Shown here piece after piece: positions 7,071-13,546 of a stretch of 15,240 nucleotides of DNA. The DNA lies in contig WQSI01000010.1 in NCBI GenBank assembly GCA_009787945.1, forward strand, positions 1 through 15,240, read 5' to 3'. The DNA comes from Defluviitaleaceae bacterium. GTDB lineage: Bacteria; Bacillota; Clostridia; Lachnospirales; WRAX01. The stretch's first letter is position 1; every line of letters begins with the position of its first letter. The notes beneath the pieces were generated by a model that worked only from the letters and a program-made list of their open reading frames with translations, had not been told where the DNA came from and made no database searches. The position numbers and the translations under genes were made by a program.

Positions 7071-7886
7071 TTAAAATTTAATAAATTCTGGCTTGCGGTT
7101 GCGAAAGCGGGTAATGTGGGCAAACCCCGCCTCTTCCAGTACGGCTTGGGCTTTATCAAAGTTGCCCCCTACATTGTCTGGGTGGTGGGTGTCGCTGCCT
7201 ACGGTGATTATTTCGCCGCCAAGTTGACGGTAGCGGCGCACAATGTCCACCTGTGGGTGGGTGCGTCCAAGACCGTATGCATAACCAGATGTGTTGATTT
7301 CGATACCTTTACCTTTGCCGATGATGGTTTTTAAAATTTCGTCGATAATATCCACATAATCCATGTATTTCAAAGGCGCATAATCACCAGGGATGTGGCG
7401 TTCCACATAACGTTCAACATAACCAATATGACCCAACACATCAAAACAATCGCAGACTTGCACAGTTGATAACATATTCTCAAAATACAAAGTGAAAACC
7501 TCGTGGCGGGTGCGGCTTCGATGTAAGTCGGGATAATAAAAATCAATACCTTTGATTTCGTGCATAGAGCCGATGATTACGTCAAAATCATAGCTTTCAG
7601 CGATTTTTGCCCCTGCTTCTGCTAAATCTGGACGCAAACCAAGTTCAACACCAACCAAAATTTTTATTTTATTAGCATATTTTTCGCGGGCTTGCTCCGC
7701 TGCCTTCACATTGGCGGCAACACCTTTAGGGCTTAAAATCCGCTGGTCGGGGTAGCTAAAGTCTATATGGTCGGTTATGGCATATTCTTCCAAGCCTATA
7801 TCTATTGCCTTTTGTATCATTTGGTCTATGGTTGCCAAGCCGTCAAAGCTGTAGTTCGTGTGGGTGTGATAGTCAAATTTTATCAT
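7071..7886 (-). CDS. hisJ: PHP-family histidinol-phosphatase (HisJ-like)
   Basis: A 271-residue metal-dependent phosphatase of the PHP superfamily. HisJ family members remove phosphate from L-histidinol phosphate, the next-to-last step of histidine synthesis. Metal-binding motifs occur in the expected order: DYHTHT (residues 5-10), TDHID (about 39-43), GVELG (near 79-83), SMHE (about 107-110), GHIG (about 152-155), and GSDTHHP (about 230-236). Length fits HisJ (about 260-270). No other his genes are in the window, so a related phosphoesterase role cannot be excluded. The start ATG 7884-7886 has AAGGAGGA at 7896-7903. The gene is transcribed away from pgk, from a promoter whose -35 box overlaps the pgk start codon. 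Confidence 0.85.
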   Translation of the reverse strand: MIKFDYHTHTNYSFDGLATIDQMIQKAIDIGLEEYAITDHIDFSYPDQRILSPKGVAANVKAAEQAREKYANKIKILVGVELGLRPDLAEAGAKIAESYDFDVIIGSMHEIKGIDFYYPDLHRSRTRHEVFTLYFENMLSTVQVCDCFDVLGHIGYVERYVERHIPGDYAPLKYMDYVDIIDEILKTIIGKGKGIEINTSGYAYGLGRTHPQVDIVRRYRQLGGEIITVGSDTHHPDNVGGNFDKAQAVLEEAGFAHITRFRNRKPEFIKF

Positions 7887-7901
7887 TATGCTAAATCCTC
7901 C

Positions 7902-7930
7902 TTGATTTGCGCCTTGTTATATGCTAAAAT
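7902..7930 (+). promoter_or_regulatory. pgk promoter
   Basis: A -35 box TTGATT (7902-7907) and -10 box TAAAAT (7925-7930) are 17 bp apart, with an extended -10 TG at 7922-7923. The expected start site near 7937 leaves a leader of about 20 nt. The -10 box overlaps the opposite-strand hisJ -10 box by two bases. Confidence 0.65.
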
Positions 7931-7957
7931 TATATCATAGGAAGGCGGTGCTGACAA
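7929..7957 (-). promoter_or_regulatory. hisJ-like gene promoter
   Basis: On the minus strand a -35 box TTGTCA (7952-7957) and a perfect TATAAT (7929-7934) are separated by 17 bp. The -35 box covers the first base of the pgk ATG. Start site expected near 7922. Confidence 0.7.
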
Positions 7958-9147
7958 TGTTAAACAAAAAAAATATTGATGACATTAATGTGACGGGCAA
8001 GCGAGTGCTGTTGCGTTGCGATTTTAATGTGCCTATGGAAAATGGCGCGATTACAGATGATGTAAGGATTAAAGGGGCTTTGCCCACCATCAAAAGCTTG
8101 ATGGACAGGGGTGCAAGGGTGATTTTGTGTTCCCATATGGGCAAGCCTAAGGGGGTTGACCTAAAATTCACTTTAAAGCCTGTGGCAGAGCGACTTTCGC
8201 AACTTTTGGATGTAAATGTGGTTTTTGCGTCGGATGATACTGTTGTTGGCGAAAACGCCCGCGAAGCCGCGGATAAGATGGCTGACGGAGATGTGATTTT
8301 GCTTGAAAACACCCGTTTTCGTGGCGAGGAAACCAAAAATGGTGAAGAGTTTTCAAAAGAACTTGCTTCCCTTGCGGACGTTTTTGTGATGGATGCCTTT
8401 GGTGCGGCTCATCGCGCCCATTGCTCCACTGTGGGGGCGGGGCAGTTTGCGAAGGAAACCGCCGTGGGTTACTTGGTAGAGCGTGAAATTAATTTCCTGG
8501 GAAATGCCGTCAACAATCCAGAGCGTCCATTTGTTGCTATTCTTGGTGGGGCGAAAGTTAGCGATAAAATCGCGGTTATTGACAATTTGCTTGACAAAGT
8601 TGACACGCTGATAATCGGCGGCGGCATGGCTTACACCTTCATTAAGGCGCAAGGGCATGACGTGGGCAAATCCCTGTTAGAAGAGGATAAAATCCAGTAT
8701 GCAAAAGAAATGATGGACAAGGCCAAGGCGAAAGGTGTTAACTTGCTGTTGCCTGTGGATACTGTGGTTGCGGACAAATTCGACCGTGATGCAGACCACA
8801 AAACTGTTACCAATGACCAAATTCCTGCGGATTGGATGGGGCTTGATATTGGTGAGCAGACCAGCGAAATATTCTCCGAAGCGGTAAAATCCGCTAAAAC
8901 CGTTATTTGGAATGGGCCTATGGGGGTTTTTGAGTTTGAAAACTTCGCAAATGGCACAAAAGCCGTGGCTCGCGCCCTTGCAGAGGCAGGCGCAACCACA
9001 ATAATAGGCGGTGGTGACAGTGCCGCGGCTGTGAACATCTTTGGCTTTGGCGATAAGATGACCCACATTTCTACAGGCGGCGGGGCTTCCTTGGAGTTTC
9101 TTGAAGGTAAGGATTTGCCAGGGGTATCAGCAATTGGCGACAAATAG
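7957..9147 (+). CDS. pgk: Phosphoglycerate kinase
   Basis: Transfers the acyl phosphate of 1,3-bisphosphoglycerate to ADP, making ATP and 3-phosphoglycerate in glycolysis. The 396-residue product has the standard length and signatures: the N-terminal substrate-binding segment KRVLLRCDFNVPM, the basic-patch region VILCSHMGKP, the stretch FVMDAFGAAHRAHCSTVG, the hinge/nucleotide region VAILGGAKVSDKI, and the C-terminal GGGDSAAAVN and STGGGASLEFLEG. ATG 7957 is preferred because AAGGCGGTG (7942-7950, close to AAGGAGGTG) lies 6 bp upstream. An in-frame ATG at 7921 would add 12 non-family residues and would lie upstream of the predicted transcription start. tpiA follows 26 bp after the stop and is surely in the same operon. 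No gapA precedes it: the hisJ-like gene is divergent here. Confidence 0.97.
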   Translation: MLNKKNIDDINVTGKRVLLRCDFNVPMENGAITDDVRIKGALPTIKSLMDRGARVILCSHMGKPKGVDLKFTLKPVAERLSQLLDVNVVFASDDTVVGENAREAADKMADGDVILLENTRFRGEETKNGEEFSKELASLADVFVMDAFGAAHRAHCSTVGAGQFAKETAVGYLVEREINFLGNAVNNPERPFVAILGGAKVSDKIAVIDNLLDKVDTLIIGGGMAYTFIKAQGHDVGKSLLEEDKIQYAKEMMDKAKAKGVNLLLPVDTVVADKFDRDADHKTVTNDQIPADWMGLDIGEQTSEIFSEAVKSAKTVIWNGPMGVFEFENFANGTKAVARALAEAGATTIIGGGDSAAAVNIFGFGDKMTHISTGGGASLEFLEGKDLPGVSAIGDK

Positions 9148-9173
9148 GCGGGTGATTATGAGGAGGAATAAAA

Positions 9174-9923
9174 ATGCGCAAGAAAATAATTGCAGGCAAC
9201 TGGAAAATGAATAAGACCCCTTTAGAGGGCAAGGCTTTTGCAACTGACATGGCGGTTAGGTGTGATGTGCCAGATGTGGATGTGGTTTTTTGTGTACCAT
9301 TTGTAATGCTTTGCCCTGTTAGCGGGGCGACGAAGCCCACCAGTGTGGCTTTGGGCGTGCAAAACATGCATTTTGAAGATGCTGGGGCGTATACAGGGGA
9401 AATATCTTCCCCTATGCTTGCCCATTTCGGCGTGAAATATGTGATTATTGGGCATAGCGAACGCCGCGCCTATTTTAATGAAACCGACGAAACAGTGAAC
9501 AAGAAGGCCATCAAGGCGCTATCCTCGGGTCTTATTCCCATTGTGTGCTGTGGCGAAAGCCTTGCCCAGCGGGAACAGGGCGTGACCATGGAGCATATTC
9601 GTATGCAAGTGAAGCTTGCTTTGGCGGGGATTTCGGCTGATGATGCGGCAAAAGTGGTTATCGCTTACGAACCTATTTGGGCAATTGGCACAGGTAAAAC
9701 AGCCACAACAGACCAAGCTGAGGAAGTTTGTGCAGGTATACGCAAGGTGCTTGCTGAAATTTACAACGAGGAAACTGCCAATCAAATCCGCATACAATAT
9801 GGCGGAAGCGTAACAGCGTCAAATGCGGCTGACTTGTTTGCCCAGCCTAATATTGACGGCGCTTTGGTGGGAGGCGCATCCCTAACGGATGATTTTGAAA
9901 AGATTGTTAAGTATAATCAATAA
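9174..9923 (+). CDS. tpiA: Triosephosphate isomerase
   Basis: Interconverts dihydroxyacetone phosphate and glyceraldehyde 3-phosphate. The 249-residue protein is full length. The catalytic lysine is in AGNWKMN (residue 11), the catalytic histidine in IIGHSERR (about residue 95), and the catalytic glutamate in the signature AYEPIWAIGTGK (about 163-174), followed by the phosphate-binding IQYGGSV and GALVGGASL. A strong AGGAGG ribosome binding site at 9161-9166 supports ATG 9174. It lies directly behind pgk with no separate promoter seen and ends just before a bidirectional terminator. Confidence 0.97.
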   Translation: MRKKIIAGNWKMNKTPLEGKAFATDMAVRCDVPDVDVVFCVPFVMLCPVSGATKPTSVALGVQNMHFEDAGAYTGEISSPMLAHFGVKYVIIGHSERRAYFNETDETVNKKAIKALSSGLIPIVCCGESLAQREQGVTMEHIRMQVKLALAGISADDAAKVVIAYEPIWAIGTGKTATTDQAEEVCAGIRKVLAEIYNEETANQIRIQYGGSVTASNAADLFAQPNIDGALVGGASLTDDFEKIVKYNQ

Positions 9924-9946
9924 TAATAAAAATGAATAATAAAAAT

Positions 9947-9989
9947 GGCAGAACACATAGTAAAAATGTGTTTTGCCTTCTTTTATTTT
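9947..9989. terminator. Bidirectional terminator between tpiA and the peroxiredoxin gene
   Basis: A 12-bp stem, GGCAGAACACAT (9947-9958; begins at the second G of TGG's run) with ATGTGTTTTGCC (9966-9977), contains one G-U pair and a 7-nt loop. It is followed by a T-rich run (9978-9989) and preceded by an A run (9941-9945), so it could end transcripts from both sides: tpiA on the plus strand and the peroxiredoxin gene on the minus strand. Confidence 0.85.
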
Positions 9990-9995
9990 CTGAAA

Positions 9996-10559
9996 TTACA
10001 ATTTACCAACCAGCCCAATGCCAGACCGTAAAGTTGGTTGACCAGATGTCCATTTGGCGGGGCATGACTCACCATCATTTTCCACGGTAAATTTGGCTGC
10101 CTGCACCTTGCGCAACAGCTCGCGGGAATTTCTTCCAACGCTCGGATGATGCACTTCATAAGCCATAATTTCCCCATTGGGCGCGATAACGAAAGAAGCG
10201 CGGTGTGCAGTTCCTTCTTCCTCGTTTAGCACCCCAAACATTTTGCACAGTTGTTGCGTTGGGTCTGCAATCATCGGGAAGCGGACTTTTTGTACAGTTC
10301 GGGATGCATCATGCCACGCTTTGTGGGAAAAGTGTGTGTCAGTTGATACGGAATAAATTTCGCATCCTTCTTTCTTAAACTCATCATAGGTTTCTACCAG
10401 ATCCCCCATTTCTGTGGGTCAGACGAAGGTGAAATTTGCTGGATAAAAAAATATAGCTGACCATTTTCCTGCCAAGTCCTTATTGGTAATATCAATAAAT
10501 TCCGCGTTATGATATGCCTTTACCTTAAATTCACCGAGCTTTGTACCTATTAGTGACAT
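9996..10559 (-). CDS. AhpC-type peroxiredoxin with selenocysteine (UGA) as peroxidatic residue
   Basis: A thiol peroxidase of the AhpC/Prx1 group that reduces H2O2 and organic peroxides. Read from ATG 10557-10559 (ribosome binding site GGAGG at 10566-10570) to the TAA at 9996 the frame is 187 codons plus stop, the same length as E. coli AhpC. One in-frame TGA occurs, at codon 47 (10419-10421), exactly where the peroxidatic cysteine stands in the motif FYPANFTFV-x-PTEMGDL. The threonine three residues before and the proline after are conserved, and the resolving cysteine is present at residue 166 in ESCPAKW. The downstream 137 codons show no decay. The best reading is UGA = selenocysteine; such peroxiredoxins are known (PrxU of Eubacterium acidaminophilum). 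Alternatives are a sequencing error or a recent nonsense mutation. Automated annotation would report only the truncated 137-residue piece. No ahpF is nearby. Confidence 0.85.
10383..10402 (-). promoter_or_regulatory. Candidate bacterial SECIS hairpin
   Basis: Downstream of the UGA, the mRNA can fold as AUC-U-GGU-AGAA-ACC-UAU-GAU: two 3-bp helices around an internal loop with apical loop AGAA. The loop begins 24 nt after the UGA and has a G as its second base, in line with the bacterial SECIS pattern (loop some 16-37 nt downstream, early G). The helices are short. A second small hairpin, CCCA-CAGAAA-UGGG, directly follows the UGA (10405-10418). Prediction by eye only. Confidence 0.45.
10419..10421 (-). 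other. In-frame UGA, putative selenocysteine codon 47
   Basis: TGA on the minus strand at the position of the peroxidatic cysteine of the peroxiredoxin. Flanking codons encode FTFV before and PTE after, so the active-site motif is otherwise intact. Confidence 0.85.
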
Positions 10560-10594
10560 AGTTTTCCTCCCTAAACTAAACTGCTTGTATTAAT

Positions 10595-10623
10595 ATTTTA
10601 CCAAAAATTTTTAATTTTGTCAA
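10595..10623 (-). promoter_or_regulatory. Promoter of the selenoprotein peroxiredoxin gene
   Basis: A perfect -35 box TTGACA (10618-10623) and a -10 box TAAAAT (10595-10600) are separated by 17 bp on the minus strand. The promoter lies inside the last codons of aroC and the -10 box contains the aroC stop. The leader would be about 29 nt. No operator-like palindrome is obvious. Confidence 0.75.
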
Positions 10624-11500
10624 GCCTACTTGAAAAATCTCTAAAAATATGGTCAACTAGGGTTATTGCCGTCATGGCTTCCACAACAACAGCGGCGCGG
10701 GGGGCGATTGCGGGGTCGTGGCGTCCTTTTTTTGCGATTTTGCCAGTAGAGGAGGGAGGTTTGAAGTCCACAGCGAAGCGAATGGGTTTCCCGCTGGAAA
10801 TACCAGCTAAAACGCCGTCATTACGACCTTCAGCAAACCTAATAGACCGCGCCCCTCCAATGGACATGACGGCTTTTGACAAATCTGCATTTAATTTGTC
10901 AAAGACAGGCTGTCCAATGCCCGCTTTTACTCCAGAAACTTTGCAAACAACACCGCTGTTTAGCGAAGTTCCAGCGGTTTTGGCGCGAAGTAATAGTTTT
11001 TCGGCAGCTTTCATGTCTGTCATACCCCCGATATGTGAAATTTCAGCTTTTACAGACACATCAAGCTCTGCTAAAATATTTTTAGCGATAACCCCAGCGG
11101 CGACACGGGATACCGTTTCCCGCCCAGAAGCTCGACCACCTCCGCGGTGGTCCCTGTGGCCATATTTTGCGGCATATGTAAAGTCGCCATGCCCCCTGCG
11201 GAATTTATTGTGCAAATTATCGTAATCCTGTGGTCTTTGGTCGGTATTGGGTATAATAATAGCGATGGGTGTACCTAGAGTTCTGCCCTCAAAAACTCCT
11301 GAAAGTATGATGATTTCGTCTTTTTCCTTGCGCCCGCTGGTTATTTTTTTGCCAGGTCTGCGACGTTTCATATCATCCGTAAAATCGCCTTCGCTCAAAG
11401 TTAGCCCCGAGGGGCAGCCGTCCACAATAACTCCAAGAGCAACACCGTGACTTTCCCCGAAAGTTGTCACCCTAAAAATATTTCCGAAAGTGTTTCCCAT
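10598..11500 (-). CDS. aroC: Chorismate synthase, compact form
   Basis: Converts EPSP to chorismate with reduced FMN, the last shikimate-pathway step. The N-terminal half is typical: MGNTFGNIFRVTTFGESHG with the first active-site histidine, VDGCPSG, RRRPG, LSGVFEGRTLGTPI, NTDQRPQDY, the second histidine in RRGHGDFTY, and YGHRDHRGGGRASGRET. The end has the family motif KGRHDPAIAPRA. The protein is only 300 residues against about 360 in E. coli AroC. Relative to E. coli from memory, about 22 residues are missing before AGISSG, where E. coli has SNHAGG, and about 13 between KPPSS and KGRHDP, with a further shorter central region. The frame is open and continuous, so this looks like a natural short version. 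ATG 11498-11500 fits the family start, with GGAAGGGG about 11 bp upstream. The longer in-frame start at 11560 adds 20 non-family residues. Confidence 0.93.
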   Translation of the reverse strand: MGNTFGNIFRVTTFGESHGVALGVIVDGCPSGLTLSEGDFTDDMKRRRPGKKITSGRKEKDEIIILSGVFEGRTLGTPIAIIIPNTDQRPQDYDNLHNKFRRGHGDFTYAAKYGHRDHRGGGRASGRETVSRVAAGVIAKNILAELDVSVKAEISHIGGMTDMKAAEKLLLRAKTAGTSLNSGVVCKVSGVKAGIGQPVFDKLNADLSKAVMSIGGARSIRFAEGRNDGVLAGISSGKPIRFAVDFKPPSSTGKIAKKGRHDPAIAPRAAVVVEAMTAITLVDHIFRDFSSRLDKIKNFW

Positions 11501-11535
11501 ATAAAATTTTACCCCTTCCATTTTTCTGAAATTCA

Positions 11536-11544
11536 TGTTATAAT
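11536..11544 (+). promoter_or_regulatory. Extended -10 promoter of the ABC transporter gene
   Basis: A perfect TATAAT (11539-11544) is preceded by TG at 11536-11537, an extended -10. The hexamer 17 bp upstream (TTCCAT) is a poor -35 box. It sits in the 71-bp divergent gap with aroC, for which no clear promoter was found. Confidence 0.5.
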
Positions 11545-11571
11545 ATAAAATTAACAACAAGGAGGTGCCCT

Positions 11572-13182
11572 ATGACCCTATCAAAACAAATGGAGCAAGT
11601 TCTTGCTCCCATTTACAAACAGCGCGTACCTGTAATATTTCTAAAGGGCGTAAATATTTTGGTTTCATTGTTGCCGCCTGTGTTCACTGGTCGTCTGCTA
11701 GACAATCTTAACGCATATGACGGCGACCAAGCCTTTTTCTACATCGGCATAATCGCCGCCGTTCTAGCGATTTACTTTTTGCTAAACTGGGCGCAGGATT
11801 ATTTTTGGTATCGAATGGAATACACAGGAACAGGTTTAATACGCTCTTTCCTTTTTGCCAGCGCAATCCGCAAAGATTACGTCTCTTTACAAAAGTACAG
11901 CGTTGGAGATATGGAAAATCGGATTGTACATGATGCGGGAGTTTATGCCCATGCAAAAATTTCCATGACCCCTATGCTGGTGCTTAACATCGTGCATATA
12001 TTGGTTATTTTGGGCTTGCTGTTTTCGAGGGATGTGCCGATGACCCTTGCCACCATTGCCTTTGCTGCAGTTTTCTTCTTGGTTTACAAGTTTATTAACA
12101 AGCACATCCGCAAGGCAGCCTTGAAGGAAACCGAGGGCTATTCTGAGGTGTTGACTTACGCCAGTGAAACCATTGCGGGGGTTGACACTGTACAGCTTTA
12201 CGGCGAAGAGGAGTATTTTGCCCACCGTTTTGAACATACGGTGGATAAATATGAACATTTCCTCATTAAATTGCGTAAGTGGAAGGGGCTTGCCCTTGCT
12301 GCCAACAACAAAATTATGGGCTTGTTGCCTTTAGCGGCGGTTTTCGTTGGTCTTTACCTTTATCGCGCAGACATTATAATCGTGGGTATCGGCAGCATTG
12401 TGTCCTTTTACCTGCTTTTGCCTTCTCTTGCAGACCCCATTAAATCCCTTACAGAATTTAACATTGACGCTCAAAATGCCAAGGCAGTGGAGGGTCGCTT
12501 AGTGGCGTTGCTAGCAGAAGAAACCGTCCACGACAGCCATCTAGAATTTATTGACAAAATCCACAGCCTAGAATTTTCTAATATTTGCTATAAATACGAA
12601 GATGGCACCGAGGTTTTGTGGGATGTTAACTTTGAAGTTAAGCCTGGGGATGCTTTGGCAGTGACTGGGCCATCTGGTGCTGGCAAAACCACATTTTTGC
12701 GCATGCTTAAACGTCAGCTTCATCCAAGTTGGGGGCAAATTTTAATTAACGGCAAAAACTATCAACATGTTGACGACAAAAGCTATATCGAGCGCATTGC
12801 CGTGCTTACTCAAAACGTTTTTATCTTTGACGATACTATAACCGCCAATATCAAGTTTGGCAAAGATATTAGCGACGAAGAAGTGCAGAAAATAGCCGAA
12901 TTATGTGCCTTAGGTCATTTGGATTTAAATGATTGGGCAACAAAATTATCTGGTGGAGAGCGTCAACGCCTTGGGCTTGCCCGCGCCTTAGCCTGCAAAT
13001 ACGACGTACTTATCCTTGACGAACCCACCACAGAGCTTGATTTGGACACAGAAAACAAAATTATCGAAACCCTCAAGGCTGTGCAACAGGAAAACCGCTG
13101 TATATTTATAGTTATAACCCATAGTGAAAACGTGCTGAAAAACCTTTGTAATAAATCCCTCATCATGACAAAACCTAAATAG
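11572..13182 (+). CDS. ABC transporter, fused membrane and ATPase domains (half-transporter)
   Basis: A 536-residue type-IV exporter-like half-transporter that would work as a dimer in the cytoplasmic membrane. Residues 1 to about 300 hold the six-helix membrane domain, with hydrophobic segments near 22-42, 56-76, 131-152, 158-175, 243-263 and 265-290. The ATPase domain follows from about 325: Walker A GPSGAGKTT (366-374), Q-loop LTQNVFIFDDTI (about 410-421), signature LSGGERQRLGLARAL (from 459), Walker B LILDEPTTELD (480-490) and H-loop VITHSE. All catalytic motifs are intact. The overall style resembles CydC/CydD- or multidrug-type exporters, but only one half is here, so a homodimer is likely and the substrate is unknown. 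AAGGAGGTG (11559-11567) precedes ATG 11572. Monocistronic by appearance: the next gene has its own promoter. Confidence 0.92.
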   Translation: MTLSKQMEQVLAPIYKQRVPVIFLKGVNILVSLLPPVFTGRLLDNLNAYDGDQAFFYIGIIAAVLAIYFLLNWAQDYFWYRMEYTGTGLIRSFLFASAIRKDYVSLQKYSVGDMENRIVHDAGVYAHAKISMTPMLVLNIVHILVILGLLFSRDVPMTLATIAFAAVFFLVYKFINKHIRKAALKETEGYSEVLTYASETIAGVDTVQLYGEEEYFAHRFEHTVDKYEHFLIKLRKWKGLALAANNKIMGLLPLAAVFVGLYLYRADIIIVGIGSIVSFYLLLPSLADPIKSLTEFNIDAQNAKAVEGRLVALLAEETVHDSHLEFIDKIHSLEFSNICYKYEDGTEVLWDVNFEVKPGDALAVTGPSGAGKTTFLRMLKRQLHPSWGQILINGKNYQHVDDKSYIERIAVLTQNVFIFDDTITANIKFGKDISDEEVQKIAELCALGHLDLNDWATKLSGGERQRLGLARALACKYDVLILDEPTTELDLDTENKIIETLKAVQQENRCIFIVITHSENVLKNLCNKSLIMTKPK

Positions 13183-13236
13183 CAATTTAAGTGTACCACA
13201 ATCAAGAGGTGATGTCGATGGTTTTGTCAAAATATC

Positions 13237-13266
13237 TTGACGAGGTGCAGGTTAGGGTTATATAAT
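13237..13266 (+). promoter_or_regulatory. Promoter upstream of the small protein gene and eno
   Basis: A -35 box TTGACG (13237-13242) and perfect TATAAT (13261-13266) with 18-bp spacing. A start site near 13273 would leave about 54 nt before the small protein's ATG. It overlaps a 17-codon ORF that I do not call a gene. Confidence 0.65.
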
Positions 13267-13326
13267 TATAGCAGGAGTGATTTTATGGTAATTTTCACGG
13301 AAACTGAAGAAAAGAGGAGGGGTGGT

Positions 13327-13545
13327 ATGACTGACATACAATTTATGTCAATGGTAAAAATGTGCCTAACAATGGCCGAAAACACGCGGGACATCAAGGA
13401 ATTTAGGCGCATGTTGGCATTTCCAGACCAGGGCGTGGGTCACGCCTTTACCCATATGTTGACAAACATGACGGCAAGCCTTAATGATATGGAAAAGGTG
13501 CGCCAGGTGTTGAAAGATATTATGTTGCTTGAAAGGAGCAGTTAA
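13327..13545 (+). CDS. Small helical protein of unknown function upstream of eno
   Basis: A 72-residue soluble protein, probably all helical, with many methionines (12, counting the start) and no cleavable signal or membrane segment. It begins MTDIQFMSMVKMCLTMAENT and has a mid-segment RRMLAFPDQGVGHAF. I do not recognise it. ATG 13327 has an excellent ribosome binding site, AGGAGG at 13315-13320. An in-frame ATG at 13285, with AGGAG at 13273-13277, would add 14 charged residues (MVIFTETEEKRRGG) and cannot be ruled out, though that ribosome binding site would sit right at the predicted transcript start. The stop TAA is one base before the enolase ATG and the enolase ribosome binding site lies within its last codons, so translation of the two is likely coupled. 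Confidence 0.7.
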   Translation: MTDIQFMSMVKMCLTMAENTRDIKEFRRMLAFPDQGVGHAFTHMLTNMTASLNDMEKVRQVLKDIMLLERSS

Positions 13546-13546
13546 G

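Noticed and set aside
9996..10409. Peroxiredoxin as a 137-residue protein starting at the methionine after the UGA
   Set aside because: It would lack the first 50 residues and the peroxidatic residue, and there is no ribosome binding site directly before that ATG. The intact upstream half is in the same frame with a good ribosome binding site and promoter.
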